This document shows, in pieces, positions 17,111-26,310 of a stretch of DNA of 64,000 nucleotides (its first letter is position 1; every line of letters starts with the position of its first letter). The position numbers were made by a program, and so were the translations under genes. The notes beneath the pieces were generated by a model. The model worked only from the letters and a program-made list of their open reading frames with translations. It was not told the DNA's origin and did no database searches. This DNA comes from Paucimonas lemoignei (lineage in GTDB: Bacteria > Pseudomonadota > Gammaproteobacteria > Pseudomonadales > Pseudomonadaceae): the NCBI GenBank assembly GCA_900475325.1, contig LS483371.1, forward strand, positions 1,798,001 to 1,862,000, given 5' to 3'.

Positions 17111-17145
17111 TAGATGTCCGAGGTTACGGGGCGAAAGCTGTTTGC

Positions 17146-17185
17146 CTGACACGCCGCTGTTCGCAGCCTTCGGCAGCTCCTACAG
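17146..17185. repeat. Solitary half REP, right arm only
   Basis: tgacacgccgctgttcgcag followed by ccttcggcagctcctacag. The same half unit with the same left flank occurs at 54361-54402. No left arm is present at either site. Confidence 0.7.
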
Positions 17186-17198
17186 AATCGTGGCGGGC

Positions 17199-17834
17199 CT
17201 AAAACGGCGCAGGGCACTCAAACCGCAAGCGCTCACCCGTCTGCGGATGGGTGAAGCTCAGCATGCTGGCATGCAGGCACAGGCGCGGATAGGCCGCCAA
17301 TGCCTCAGGGTGGGCATACAGGCCGTCGCCCAGCAGTGGGTGCCCGATGGACAGCATGTGCACCCGCAACTGGTGCGAACGTCCGGTAATAGGCGTCAGC
17401 TCCACGCGGCTGTAGTGGCCACAGCGCTCCAGTACTTTCCAGAAGGTCTGCGCATGCTTGCCAGCCTCATGGTCCACCACGTGCCGGGGCTTGGTTGGCG
17501 GGTCGTAACGCAGAGGCAAATCGATGCTGCCACTGTCCAGCGTCGGCTTGCCCCAGCACAAGGCGGTGTAGGCCTTTTCGGTTTCCCGATCATGAAACTG
17601 TCGGGACAGTTCACGATGGGTATCCGCGTCGCGGGCCAACAGAATGATCCCGGAGGTTTCCCAGTCCAGGCGATGGACGATGCGGGCTTCGGGGTAGCCG
17701 TTTTCCTGCAGGCGGGTAATCAGGCAATCCTTGTTGTCCTCGGCACGGCCGGGAACGGAAAGCAGCAGGGTTGGCTTATCGATCACCAGAACGCCAGCGT
17801 CCTGATGAATGATGCGGATGTTCGACAACGGCAT
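17199..17834 (-). CDS. rluA: RluA-family 23S rRNA/tRNA pseudouridine synthase
   Basis: A 211-residue enzyme that isomerises uridine to pseudouridine. E. coli RluA acts on 23S rRNA U746 and U32 of some tRNAs. The catalytic motif ARIVHRLDWETSGIILLA, with its essential Asp, is at about residue 54. The family motifs ALCWGKP, ELTPITGRSHQLRVHM and GHPLLGDGLYA follow. There is no S4 domain, which agrees with RluA rather than RluC or RluD. It lies 82 bases past the minE gene on the same strand. Confidence 0.92.
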   Translation of the reverse strand: MPLSNIRIIHQDAGVLVIDKPTLLLSVPGRAEDNKDCLITRLQENGYPEARIVHRLDWETSGIILLARDADTHRELSRQFHDRETEKAYTALCWGKPTLDSGSIDLPLRYDPPTKPRHVVDHEAGKHAQTFWKVLERCGHYSRVELTPITGRSHQLRVHMLSIGHPLLGDGLYAHPEALAAYPRLCLHASMLSFTHPQTGERLRFECPAPF

Positions 17835-17916
17835 TTGTATAGCCTCAAAACGCCAACGGCGATATCAGCCCCACTCCTGAGAGTAGTGCCGATATCGCCG
17901 CAGACAACCGCTGGAT

Positions 17917-18171
17917 CTAGCGATCTGGCAGGGTGATGTTGAGTTCCAGGATCGAGCAGCTGCCTTGGTTTTCCAGAGCGACCTGCACATCGTTGGACTC
18001 GATGTTGACGTATTTGCGGATCACTTCGACCAGCTCTTTTTGCAGGGCTGGCAGGTAGTCCGGAGTAGTGCGTTGGCCGCGTTCATGCGCCACGATGATC
18101 TGTAGACGCTCTTTCGCGACCGACGCGGTGCTGGTTTTTTTGCTGGCACGAAAGAAGTCGAAAATGTTCAT
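17917..18171 (-). CDS. minE: Cell division topological specificity factor MinE
   Basis: An 84-residue protein that stimulates MinD ATPase at the membrane and drives MinCD pole-to-pole movement. The N-terminal [31 protein letters not shown] carries the membrane-targeting and MinD-binding helix. The C-terminal [22 protein letters not shown] is the dimerisation domain. Its ATG overlaps the minD stop as TGATG, so the two are translationally coupled. Confidence 0.97.
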   Translation of the reverse strand: MNIFDFFRASKKTSTASVAKERLQIIVAHERGQRTTPDYLPALQKELVEVIRKYVNIESNDVQVALENQGSCSILELNITLPDR

Positions 18172-18983
18172 CAGTTACCCCCGAACAGGCGTTCGAAAAA
18201 TCCTTTCTTCTGTACGTCCAGGAAACGGTGCTCGCGGTCTTTGCCCAGCAGACGATCAACTGCATCGCTGTAGGCCTGACCGGCATCGCTCTGCTCATCA
18301 AGGATGACCGGGACGCCCTGGTTGGAAGCTTTCAGTACTGCCTGGGACTCCGGGATCACGCCCAGCAGAGTCACCGCGAGGATTTCCTTGACGTCTTCAA
18401 CGCCGAGCATCTCGCCCTTGCTGACACGCTCCGGGTTGTAGCGGGTCAACAGCAGGTGTTCCTTGATCGGCTCTTCGTTGCGCTCGGCACGGCGGGATTT
18501 GCTGGCCAGCAGGCCCAGCATGCGGTCCGAGTCACGTACCGAGGAGACTTCCGGGTTAGTCACGACGATGGCTTCGTCGGCGAAATACATCGCCAGGTGA
18601 GCACCGGTTTCGATACCTGCCGGGGAGTCGCAGACGATGTACTCGAAGGATTCCTTGAGTTCCATCAGGACCTTTTCCACGCCTTCCTTGGTCAGCGCTT
18701 CCTTGTCACGGGTCTGGCTGGCGGCCAGTACGTACAGGCCTTCGATCTTCTTGTCTTTGATCAAAGCCTGTTGCAGGTTGGCTTCGCCATTGACGACGTT
18801 GACGAAGTCATACACCACGCGGCGCTCGCAACCCATGATCAAGTCGAGGTTACGCAGGCCGACGTCGAAGTCGACGATGACAGTTTTGTGGCCGCGCAAG
18901 GCGAGCCCGGTACCGATGGCGGCGCTGGTGGTGGTCTTGCCCACACCACCCTTGCCGGATGTAACCACGAGAATCTTGGCCAA
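18171..18983 (-). CDS. minD: Septum site-determining ATPase MinD
   Basis: A 270-residue ParA/MinD-type ATPase. The deviant Walker A is [17 protein letters not shown] near residue 8, switch I is in [16 protein letters not shown], and Walker B is [13 protein letters not shown]. The C-terminal [16 protein letters not shown] is the amphipathic membrane-targeting helix. It recruits MinC to block polar FtsZ assembly and is displaced by MinE. It is coupled to minE by a one-base stop/start overlap and lies 207 bases after minC. Confidence 0.97.
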   Translation of the reverse strand: MAKILVVTSGKGGVGKTTTSAAIGTGLALRGHKTVIVDFDVGLRNLDLIMGCERRVVYDFVNVVNGEANLQQALIKDKKIEGLYVLAASQTRDKEALTKEGVEKVLMELKESFEYIVCDSPAGIETGAHLAMYFADEAIVVTNPEVSSVRDSDRMLGLLASKSRRAERNEEPIKEHLLLTRYNPERVSKGEMLGVEDVKEILAVTLLGVIPESQAVLKASNQGVPVILDEQSDAGQAYSDAVDRLLGKDREHRFLDVQKKGFFERLFGGN

Positions 18984-19190
18984 GGTGTATCACCCCTAGA
19001 GGAAAAGGACTGTTAGTCCTGAAGAGCGTCCCTGGAAGCGGCGGCATCCGAACAATGATGGAAATTTAAACGCCCGTCGGGCTGACCCTGGGAGCATCTG
19101 CCGAGGAAAGTGAATATCCCCGGATTTCCTATAACCTTTGCTACGTTTTCGCGACGAATCAGAGATGCTTTGAAAATGGCGCAGTATCCG

Positions 19191-19931
19191 TTAAAGACGG
19201 ATGATGTTCAACACGTCGCCTGACAGGCTGACCTGTACCGAGCTGCCCCACAGCGGATCGCGGCGCAGATCTTCGGAAACCTTGTATTGCCCCGCGATGG
19301 AGATCAGTTCAGCGCCCATTTGCTGACAGAAAATTCGCGCTTTGGTATCGCCTTTTATCCCTGCCAGCGCCCGTCCACGCAATGGGCCGTAAACATGGAT
19401 GTTGCCATCGGCCAGAAGTTCCGCACCGGGACTCACAGGAGCGATCACCACCAGATCGCCACCTTGAGCGTAAATCTGCTGGCCGCCCCGTACGGGCGAG
19501 GTGATTACGCGGGTTGGCTTGATGACCGGCTCAGGCGGCTTTTCGATCTTTTTCTTCGCAGCGTCGCCTTCGAGCGGGTCCAGCGGGCGTTCCCGGGCAC
19601 CGGAAGGCGGCAACACCGGCAGATCAATGGCGATAGCGGCAGCAATGTCTTCAATACGGCTGGCACGGATCGCCAGGGTGCGCAGGCCATGCTGACGGCA
19701 AACACGCATCAGGCCGGGCAGATCCACCGCGCCGCTGTCGGCCGGGAGCTTGTCCAGGGCCAGCACCAGCGGGGTGTTGCTGAAGAAGTTGGGCGCCTGC
19801 GCCACTTTCGCCGCCAATTGGCGGTCCAGGGCCTCAAGATTGTTGCGGGCCAGCTCCAGCACGGTGATGGCCAGCATGCTGCCCTTGAGTTGGAAGACAG
19901 GTTCCTGTTCTTGCGATTCGTTTTGGCTCAT
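19191..19931 (-). CDS. minC: Septum site-determining inhibitor MinC
   Basis: A 246-residue FtsZ inhibitor. The start at 19931 ([28 protein letters not shown]) matches the family; an ATG three codons upstream is also open. The N-terminal domain blocks FtsZ polymers. A charged linker ([24 protein letters not shown]) leads to the C-terminal beta-helix ([45 protein letters not shown]) that binds MinD. First gene of minC-minD-minE, divergent from the acyltransferase gene. Confidence 0.96.
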   Translation of the reverse strand: MSQNESQEQEPVFQLKGSMLAITVLELARNNLEALDRQLAAKVAQAPNFFSNTPLVLALDKLPADSGAVDLPGLMRVCRQHGLRTLAIRASRIEDIAAAIAIDLPVLPPSGARERPLDPLEGDAAKKKIEKPPEPVIKPTRVITSPVRGGQQIYAQGGDLVVIAPVSPGAELLADGNIHVYGPLRGRALAGIKGDTKARIFCQQMGAELISIAGQYKVSEDLRRDPLWGSSVQVSLSGDVLNIIRL

Positions 19932-20050
19932 GGTCGGCATACAACGGCTTGTCGCTAAAAGTGCCGAGACTTATAACGAGAACGCCCGCGAGCCGCAAGC
20001 GGGGTCGAACCGTTGTAGAATGCGCGGCCATGGTTCTGACGGAAGCTTTA

Positions 20051-20983
20051 ATGGATCGCCCGCGTTTTCGAACTTACTTTCTTCACCCGCGTTTCTGGCC
20101 GCTATGGCTGGGGCTTGGGCTGCTCTGGCTGATTGTTCAGCTGCCATTTCGCGTCCTGCTGGTGATCGGCCGACTGCTGGGAGCGGTGATGTATCGCTTC
20201 GCCACTGATCGCAAATACATTGCCGCACGCAATCTGGAACTCTGTTTCCCGCATTTATCCAGCGCCGAGCGCAAACGCCTGGTCAAGGAAAACTTCGCGT
20301 CCACCGGCATCGCCTTTTTTGAAATGGCCATGAGCTGGTGGTGGTCCAAAGAGAGGCTGGCGAAACTGGCGCACATCGAAGGTCTGGAGCATCTGCACGC
20401 CGCCCAGCAGCAAGGGCAGGGCGTCATCCTCATGGCGTTGCACTTCACCACCCTGGAAGTGGGCGCTGCACTGCTGGGCCAGCGCCACACCATCGACGGC
20501 ATGTACCGGGAACACAAGAATCCGCTGTTTGACTTCATCCAGCGCCGGGGTCGCGAGCGGCATAACCTCGACTCTCTGGCTGTAGAGCGCGAGGACGTGC
20601 GCGGCATGCTCAAGCTGCTGCGCAACGGTCGCGCCATCTGGTACGCCCCGGACCAGGACTACGGCGCCAAGCAAAGTGTGTTCGTGCCGCTGTTCGGTAT
20701 CGAGGCGGCGACGGTCACGGCGACCAGCAAATTCGCCAAGCTCGGCCGCGCCCAGGTGGTGCCGTTCACCCAGCAGCGTCTGGCCGACGGCAGCGGGTAT
20801 CGTCTGGTTATCCACCCGCCGTTGCAGGATTTCCCGGGTGAAAGCGATGAAGTCGATTGCCTGCGCATCAATCAATGGGTAGAAAGTGCCATTAGGGAAT
20901 GTCCCGAGCAGTATCTTTGGGCGCATCGTCGTTTCAAAAGCAGGCCGCCCGGCGAGCCGAAACTCTATAAAAAGCGTGACTGA
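20051..20983 (+). CDS. Lipid A biosynthesis acyltransferase (LpxL/HtrB type)
   Basis: A 310-residue inner-membrane acyltransferase. The ATG at 20051 (MDRPRFRTYFLHPRFWPLWLGLGLLW) begins a membrane anchor and follows GGAAG. The catalytic HX4E motif is HFTTLE, with His131 and Glu136 (L-A-L-H-F-T-T-L-E-V-G). YREHKNPLFD and YAPDQDYG are further conserved blocks. It adds a secondary acyl chain to Kdo2-lipid IVA. The start is 119 bases from the divergent minC. A patatin gene follows after 18 bases, so they probably form an operon. Whether it is LpxL1 or LpxL2 cannot be told here. Confidence 0.93.
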   Translation: MDRPRFRTYFLHPRFWPLWLGLGLLWLIVQLPFRVLLVIGRLLGAVMYRFATDRKYIAARNLELCFPHLSSAERKRLVKENFASTGIAFFEMAMSWWWSKERLAKLAHIEGLEHLHAAQQQGQGVILMALHFTTLEVGAALLGQRHTIDGMYREHKNPLFDFIQRRGRERHNLDSLAVEREDVRGMLKLLRNGRAIWYAPDQDYGAKQSVFVPLFGIEAATVTATSKFAKLGRAQVVPFTQQRLADGSGYRLVIHPPLQDFPGESDEVDCLRINQWVESAIRECPEQYLWAHRRFKSRPPGEPKLYKKRD

Positions 20984-21001
20984 CCAATAAGGGCAGCCTA
21001 A

Positions 21002-22186
21002 ATGCTCGAACCTGCTGTAGCGATGGACGCTGTGAATGATGTCGAGCCCGTTACCGGGTTGATTTTGTCCGGCGGTGGGGCGCGAGCTGCCTATCAGGTG
21101 GGGGTGTTGGCCGGTATCGCCGACTTGCTGCCACCGGGCGCGCCAAACCCCTTTCCGGTTATCGTCGGCACCTCCGCAGGCGCCATCAATGCAGTCAAAC
21201 TGGCCAGCGGCGCGCTGCACTTTCGCACCGCCGTGCACCAGTTGACCGAATTCTGGCAGGGCTTTCACAGTGACCAGGTGCTGCGCAGTGACTGGCGCGG
21301 CGTGATCGGCCAGGCGCGGCGGTTTTTCGGCAATAGTTTGTTAGGGCTTGGCTCGCAGGTGCCGGTAGCGCTGCTCAACAGCTCGCCGCTGCGTGACCTG
21401 CTAACCGAACGGCTTGATCTGGACGGCATCGATGCCGCCATTGCGGCCAGGCATCTGCATGCGGTTGCGGTCACGGCCTTCGGTTACGAATCCGGCCACG
21501 CGATGACGTTCTATCAGGGTAAGGGCACTATCGAGCCCTGGCTGCGGCACCGTCGCCTGGGCGTGCCGACGCAACTCACCATTGACCATCTGCTGGCGAG
21601 TTCAGCGATTCCGCTACTGTTTGCGCCGGTGAAAATCGGTCAGGAATATTTTGGCGACGGCGCGGTGCGTCAATCCGCTCCGATCAGCCCGGCCCTGCAT
21701 CTGGGGGCCAACCGGGTGCTGGTGGTCGGTGTCAGTGGCAACACGCGGGGCATCGACGCGGGCAAGCAGATCCAGCGGGTCACCCATGGCAAACAGCCAA
21801 CCCTGGCGCAGATCAGCGGGCACATGCTCAACAGCACCTTCATCGACAATCTTGAAAGCGATATCGAAGTGCTGGAGCGCATGAACCTGGTCAGTGATCT
21901 TCTGCCGTGCGAGCAACGTATCCGCCAGAAGGGCCTGGCACCGGTGGAAGTTCTGATCATCGCCCCCAGCCAACCCATCGACCAGATCGCCGCCCGCCAC
22001 CGCCACGAACTGCCCCGTGCGCTACGCACTTTCCTGCGTGGGCCGGGCGCGACCAAGACCAGCGGTGCCAGCGTGCTGAGTTACCTGCTGTTCGAGGCGG
22101 GTTACTGCCGCGAACTGATCGAACTGGGCCGCTACGACGCAATGGCCCAGGGTGAGCAGTTGAAGCGGTTTTTGCGGCTTCCTTGA
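21002..22186 (+). CDS. Patatin-like phospholipase
   Basis: A 394-residue lipid acyl hydrolase with a Ser/Asp dyad. The oxyanion loop LILSGGGARAAYQVGVL is at about residues 20-36, the nucleophile elbow GTSAGAINA near residue 58, and the DGAVRQSAPI aspartate near residue 220. No signal peptide; the class is mostly cytosolic or membrane-associated. It is 18 bases downstream of the lipid A acyltransferase gene, so a role in envelope lipid turnover is plausible but inferred. A REPIN follows the stop. Confidence 0.93.
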   Translation: MLEPAVAMDAVNDVEPVTGLILSGGGARAAYQVGVLAGIADLLPPGAPNPFPVIVGTSAGAINAVKLASGALHFRTAVHQLTEFWQGFHSDQVLRSDWRGVIGQARRFFGNSLLGLGSQVPVALLNSSPLRDLLTERLDLDGIDAAIAARHLHAVAVTAFGYESGHAMTFYQGKGTIEPWLRHRRLGVPTQLTIDHLLASSAIPLLFAPVKIGQEYFGDGAVRQSAPISPALHLGANRVLVVGVSGNTRGIDAGKQIQRVTHGKQPTLAQISGHMLNSTFIDNLESDIEVLERMNLVSDLLPCEQRIRQKGLAPVEVLIIAPSQPIDQIAARHRHELPRALRTFLRGPGATKTSGASVLSYLLFEAGYCRELIELGRYDAMAQGEQLKRFLRLP

Positions 22187-22212
22187 TACTCGGTAATGCG
22201 CCGGGTAACCCT

Positions 22213-22302
22213 GTGGGAGCGAATTCATTCGCGAAGGGGCCGTTAAATCCGCAATAGATGTATCGTCTGGATTACCGCCTTCGCGAATGAATTCGCTCCC
22301 AC
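22213..22302. repeat. REPIN (AT-arm family)
   Basis: gtgggagcgaattcattcgc and its reverse complement, 90 bases overall, after the patatin gene. Confidence 0.92.
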
Positions 22303-22352
22303 AGGTGAAATGCGATGCCACCAGGGATCATCATTTCTAATCAAGTTTGACT

Positions 22353-23207
22353 TCACGCCGTCAACCGATCATCCCGAAAATCCCGCAGCGCCTGTTCGAT
22401 CTCTTCGCGGGTGTTCATCACGAACGGGCCGTATTGCACGATCGGTTCGCGCAGTGGTTTGCCGGCGATCAATAGCACGCGCGCACCTGTTGTGGTGTTC
22501 AGCTGTAATTCGCCTTCTTCGGACAAGCGCACCATGCGGCTGGCGCTGACGCCTTGCGAATGGCCTGCGACCTCCAGACTGCCTTCGTAGACGTACAGCA
22601 AAGCGCGGTGACCTTCGGGGATGCGCGGGCTGATGCTGGTTCCGGCGGGCATGTGGAAGTCGAAGTACTGCGGCTCGGTATCCGGGCGTTGCACTGCGCC
22701 GGCCTGCCGGGTCTGGCCATCGTCGAACTGTCCGGCGATCACCACCACAGCAACGCCGTTCTGCGTGGTCAGGCGCGGGATGTTTTCCGGCTGGATATCC
22801 TGATAGCTGGCGTCATTGAGCTTGGTTTTGCCTGGCAGGTTCAGCCACAACTGAAAGCCGCGCATCACACCTTCTTCCTGCTCTGGCATTTCACTGTGGA
22901 TGATGCCACGTGCGGCGGTCATCCATTGCACGCCACCGCCTTGCAGCAGGCCGACATTGCCCATGTGATCTTCATGGCGCATGCGGCCTTCGAGCATGTA
23001 GGTCACGGTCTCGAAACCCCGATGCGGGTGCGGCGGGAAGCCCGCGATGTAGTCGTCGGGCTTGTCGGAGCCGAACTCATCGAGCATCAGGAACGGATCA
23101 AATTGCTCAACACCCTGACCGCCGAATACACGGGTCAGCTTGACACCGGCACCGTCCGACGTGGGTTGGCCGGCTTGAATGGACAGCACTTTTCGAAATT
23201 GGCTCAT
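22353..23207 (-). CDS. Pirin-family protein
   Basis: A 284-residue bicupin. The start at 23207 (MSQFRKVLSIQAGQPTSDGAGVKLTRVFGG) follows GGAGACC. The iron site of pirins is present in FPPHPHRGFETVTYMLEGRMRHEDHMGN (His-X-His, and His/Glu downstream) and HSEMPEQEEGVMRGFQLWLNLP. Bacterial pirins show quercetinase activity or modulate partner enzymes; the role here is not evident. It stands alone between two REPINs. Confidence 0.93.
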   Translation of the reverse strand: MSQFRKVLSIQAGQPTSDGAGVKLTRVFGGQGVEQFDPFLMLDEFGSDKPDDYIAGFPPHPHRGFETVTYMLEGRMRHEDHMGNVGLLQGGGVQWMTAARGIIHSEMPEQEEGVMRGFQLWLNLPGKTKLNDASYQDIQPENIPRLTTQNGVAVVVIAGQFDDGQTRQAGAVQRPDTEPQYFDFHMPAGTSISPRIPEGHRALLYVYEGSLEVAGHSQGVSASRMVRLSEEGELQLNTTTGARVLLIAGKPLREPIVQYGPFVMNTREEIEQALRDFRDDRLTA

Positions 23208-23329
23208 GTGACAGGTCTCCTCATCAATGGCGACCATGCTATGCCTGTTTGGTTGATTGATGGGTGATGAATTTGAGGGGGAATGATCGATTCAGTAGAT
23301 GCTTATGGTTTAAGTTGAAATGGGGTCTG

Positions 23330-23419
23330 GTGGGAGCGAGCTTGCTCGCGAAGAGGCCGGTACATCCGCACTATTTCTGTGTGCAGGGATACTGCCTTCG
23401 CAAGCAAGCTTGCTCCCAC
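23330..23419. repeat. REPIN (GC-arm family)
   Basis: gtgggagcgagcttgctcgc paired with gcaagcaagcttgctcccac. The right arm has one substitution (gcaag for gcgag). Confidence 0.9.
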
Positions 23420-23442
23420 AGGTTTAACGTCATGCTCAAACA

Positions 23443-23478
23443 AAAACGGCCAGGCGGATCGCTCCGGCTGGCCGTTTT
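23443..23478 (-). terminator. Terminator of the MlaA-like operon
   Basis: aaaacggccag and ctggccgtttt form an 11-bp stem around a 13-base loop, 16 bases past the MlaA-like stop on the minus strand, ending in a T-rich tail. Confidence 0.8.
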
Positions 23479-23493
23479 CGTGACGCCGATCTG

Positions 23494-24306
23494 TTACTCG
23501 GCGATTTGCAACTTGCGGGCTTCGGTGTAGACGTAGCGCACTTTCTCGTATTCGAAAGGCGAGTTCATCTGGCCGTAGCGGAAGCTGGTGCCGTAGCGGC
23601 GGTCGATGGCACGCAGAACGTAGAGTTCCGGATGGTCGCTGCTGACCTGAGAGACGTTCAGGAAGTTGATTTGCGATTCGGCCGTGAAGTCGAACAGTAA
23701 ACCACCTGTGTCACGCAGGTTGGACGGGCCGAGCAACGGCAGTACCAGGTAAGGACCCGACGGCACACCGTAGAAGCCCAGTGTCTGACCGAAGTCTTCG
23801 CTCTGACGCGGCAGGCCCATCATGGTAGCCGGGTCCCACAGGCCAGCGATGCCGATGGTGGTGTTGACCAGCAGGCGGCCAGTGGTTTCCAGCGAACGCT
23901 CGCCTTTGAACTGGAACAGGCTGTTCAACAGGTTGGGGATGTCGCCCAGGTTGTTGAAGAAATTGCTCACGCCACTGCGCACGAAGCCCGGTGTGACGTA
24001 GCGATAGCCATTGACCACCGGCAGGAATACCCACTCGTCGAAACGGTAGTTGAAGTGGTAGACCCGACGGTTCCAGGACTCCAGCGGGTCGTAGACTTCC
24101 AGCGCGGTGAGGGTCGCGCGCTCGAATTCCCGTTGATCCAGGCCGGGGTTGAATTGCAGCGACTTCAACGGCTGGGTAAAGCCATCGGCATCGATCTGGC
24201 GCGCGACTGTCGCCGGATGCTCGGCAAGGTTGCTGGCGGTCGTGTCAGCGGCCTGGGCGGTTCCTGCGCAGAGCAGGGCAGCGAGGAGTAAAAGACGTTT
24301 AGCCAC
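23494..24306 (-). CDS. MlaA/VacJ-family outer-membrane lipid asymmetry protein
   Basis: A 270-residue protein with the VacJ core ALEVYDPLESWNRRVYHFNYRFDEWVFLPVVNGYRYVTP and GDIPNLLNSLFQFKGERSLETTGRLLVNTTIGIAGLWDPA. MlaA proteins remove misplaced phospholipids from the outer leaflet. The N-terminus MAKRLLLLAALLCAGTAQA looks like an ordinary signal peptide cleaved at AQA. The residues before its only early cysteine (A-L-L-C) do not make a lipobox, so this may not be a lipoprotein as E. coli MlaA is. It overlaps the preceding hydrolase gene by eight bases. It may be a paralogue of the main VacJ. Confidence 0.92.
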   Translation of the reverse strand: MAKRLLLLAALLCAGTAQAADTTASNLAEHPATVARQIDADGFTQPLKSLQFNPGLDQREFERATLTALEVYDPLESWNRRVYHFNYRFDEWVFLPVVNGYRYVTPGFVRSGVSNFFNNLGDIPNLLNSLFQFKGERSLETTGRLLVNTTIGIAGLWDPATMMGLPRQSEDFGQTLGFYGVPSGPYLVLPLLGPSNLRDTGGLLFDFTAESQINFLNVSQVSSDHPELYVLRAIDRRYGTSFRYGQMNSPFEYEKVRYVYTEARKLQIAE

Positions 24307-25597
24307 GGAAGAACTCCAGCATGGCGTCGCTGTTGACGCGGTAATTGATGTTGCCGCAATGGCCGCCGTAAGGGTAAACGGTCAAGCGATCGCCAAAGGT
24401 CTTGCGCAGGAAGCCCAGGTCACCGGCGCCCAGAATCACGTCGTCGGCGTTGTGCATGACCGAGATTTTCTTGCTGTCGTGCAGGTAATCCTTGAGCGCG
24501 TACAGGCTCACTTGATCCACCAGCTGCAACAGGCTGCCACCGTCGGTGCGGGCGCGCCACATCGGGATGACTTGTTCGGTCAGGTAGCAATCGAAGTCAC
24601 ATTGCAGGGCGCGACGCAGGAACGGCGACAGGCTGGTGCCTTCGGTGATCGGAAACTTCGGCGGGGTGATCAGGCCGCGACGGTTGATCAGGTCCGAGGT
24701 GAACGCGATATCAGCCGACGAGAAGCGGAACGAGGTGCCGATCAGCATCGCCATCTGTTCGTTGGTCAGGTGCTGTTTGGATTGCTGGAAGTCGTACAGC
24801 AGGGCGTCGTTGAGGTCGATGTAACCCTTCTGACGGAAATAACGAGTCAACTTGGCCAGTACCAATTCATAGAACGTGGTGCTGTTGTCGATGCCCTTGA
24901 CGTTGGTCTGCACCAGCTTGTCGAGGTTGGAAATCGACGTGTAAAGGTTAACCGGCGGGTTGAGCAGCAACACTTTCTTGAAGTTGAAGCTGCGACGGGT
25001 TTCGTCCAGACGGGCGACGAACGCAGCGTTCAGCGCGCCCAGGCTGTAACCGGTCAGGTAATAGTCGGTGACTTTAAGGTCAGCCTGTTGCGCACGCACG
25101 GCCTGCATGACCCGGTACAGGTCTTCGGCGTCTTCGGTGGAGATACCCGGTGTGGCGAAGCGCGATGCCGAGCTCATGAAGTCATAGCTGGTGGGCGACG
25201 ACAGCTGTACGACGTTGTAACCGGCGCCGTAATACAGCTTCTTGAGGAATTCGTTGATGGTGCTGTTATACGGTGCGCCGGTGCCAGCGATCAGGAAGAT
25301 CAACGGCGCGGGCTTGTCTTGCTTGGCCAGGCGATAGCGCAGCTTTTTAACGGCCCAGAAGTTGTCCGGCAGGGTGAACTCGCGCTCAGGCCGCAGGTTC
25401 AGGGTGTAGTCGTCCTGATCGATGTCGTCGTCGGCTGGCAGCTCCGGGCGCATGTCGGGAGGCGTGGTGGCGATGGTCGCTTCAAAAGGGTTCTTTAAAG
25501 GGAAGCCATAGGTGGCGGGGTCGACGTTGACCGCCATAGCGGACGCACTCAAACAGAGGCCGCCAATAACGGCAGCAAAGCGCAGGAAACGGAGCAT
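24299..25597 (-). CDS. Exported alpha/beta hydrolase
   Basis: A 432-residue protein with a signal peptide (MLRFLRFAAVIGGLCLSASAMA). An alpha/beta-hydrolase core is visible: PLIFLIAGTGAPYNSTINEF, the nucleophile elbow TGYSLGALNAAF near residue 184, HNADDVILG (acid) and GGHCGNINYR with the catalytic histidine near residue 414. Database entries sometimes call it a serine/threonine kinase, but no kinase motif is seen. It forms a two-gene operon with the MlaA-like gene, overlapping by eight bases. A periplasmic lipid- or ester-hydrolysing role alongside MlaA is inferred. Confidence 0.85.
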   Translation of the reverse strand: MLRFLRFAAVIGGLCLSASAMAVNVDPATYGFPLKNPFEATIATTPPDMRPELPADDDIDQDDYTLNLRPEREFTLPDNFWAVKKLRYRLAKQDKPAPLIFLIAGTGAPYNSTINEFLKKLYYGAGYNVVQLSSPTSYDFMSSASRFATPGISTEDAEDLYRVMQAVRAQQADLKVTDYYLTGYSLGALNAAFVARLDETRRSFNFKKVLLLNPPVNLYTSISNLDKLVQTNVKGIDNSTTFYELVLAKLTRYFRQKGYIDLNDALLYDFQQSKQHLTNEQMAMLIGTSFRFSSADIAFTSDLINRRGLITPPKFPITEGTSLSPFLRRALQCDFDCYLTEQVIPMWRARTDGGSLLQLVDQVSLYALKDYLHDSKKISVMHNADDVILGAGDLGFLRKTFGDRLTVYPYGGHCGNINYRVNSDAMLEFFRG

Positions 25598-25844
25598 GAC
25601 TAGATCCCTTGGGAAAGAAGTGCTGATGATGTACGCGGGCTATGACCGCCGCTGTAGTGCCAAAGTGCCCTACCGGCCGGTAAACCCGTTGTAAATAGTT
25701 CGAGACAATACACGTTCTCTGGCGTCAATAGCGCAAAGCTGAACTTTTTATCTGTGTTTTGGGTGGATGCAGCTAGGTGGGGGCCACTCCGGTAGCTCCC
25801 ACGCAAAGGGCCGCCGCAGGTGGCAGCGAAGAAAAGCGCACAGC

Positions 25845-25871
25845 AAAAAGGGGAGCCGAGGCTCCCCTTTT
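25845..25871 (-). terminator. Rho-independent terminator of the Crc-type sRNA
   Basis: AAAAGGGGAGCC-tc-GGCTCCCCTTTT is a perfect 12-bp stem, with a run of T on both strands, so it may also end transcripts coming from the other side. Confidence 0.9.
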
Positions 25872-26213
25872 GAATCGTCTGACGTGCTCTTTTTTATTGT
25901 TCTAGGGTGGCCTGTTGTTGTTTTTGGCGACCTGTCCCTTTACTGCGTTCTTGTTCGACCCCCATCCGGGGTCAAGAGCAAACGTATTTTTTTGAGCGCT
26001 GATTCACTTTGACCTTGCGATCCAACCAGTACGGGAGCTGCCTGATAGCAGTTTTATTGTTCTCTGTCCGGTTGCGAGGCCCCGAGGCGCCTCTGTAAAG
26101 CTGATCCACTCCAAAAAAATCTGTTAGCTGCGTCTCTGTGCCTTTGTTCTTGTTATGTCAGAGCCGATACGTCTTGTTCTTATTAGGTATGCCACTTCTT
26201 ATTCTTGTTGTGC
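25845..26213 (-). ncRNA. CrcZ/CrcY/CrcX-family small RNA (Hfq/Crc decoy)
   Basis: A predicted transcript of about 369 nt on the minus strand. It begins at about 26213 with GCACAACAAGAATAAG, much like CrcZ. It carries at least seven A-rich A-A-N-type repeats: near 26194-26210, 26172-26184 (AATAAGAACAAG), 26140-26155 (AACAAGAACAAA), 26050-26062, 25945-25956, 25912-25925 (AACAACAACAGG) and 25889-25902. It ends in a GGGGAGCC hairpin with a U-tract. CrcZ-type RNAs sequester Hfq/Crc and so relieve catabolite repression; they are sigma-54 and CbrB dependent, which fits the promoter found here. No open frame is supported in this interval. Which paralogue it is cannot be told. Confidence 0.87.
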
Positions 26214-26223
26214 CAGAGATATA

Positions 26224-26239
26224 GCAGGACCTGTGCCAA
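26224..26239 (-). promoter_or_regulatory. Sigma-54 (RpoN) -24/-12 promoter of the sRNA
   Basis: On the minus strand TTGGCACAGGTCCTGC has GG and GC elements exactly ten bases apart, as required for RpoN. The predicted +1 at 26213 is 11 bases past the GC. Confidence 0.85.
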
Positions 26240-26310
26240 CTTTGCTAAACCCTTTAAAAACATGGACTTGCTGAATCTCATGGTAAGCCATCAAGCAACG
26301 CTTGTTTCCG

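Noticed and set aside
24149..25498. A 449-codon plus-strand frame opposite the hydrolase gene
   Set aside because: Antisense shadow of a gene with clear signal peptide and catalytic motifs.
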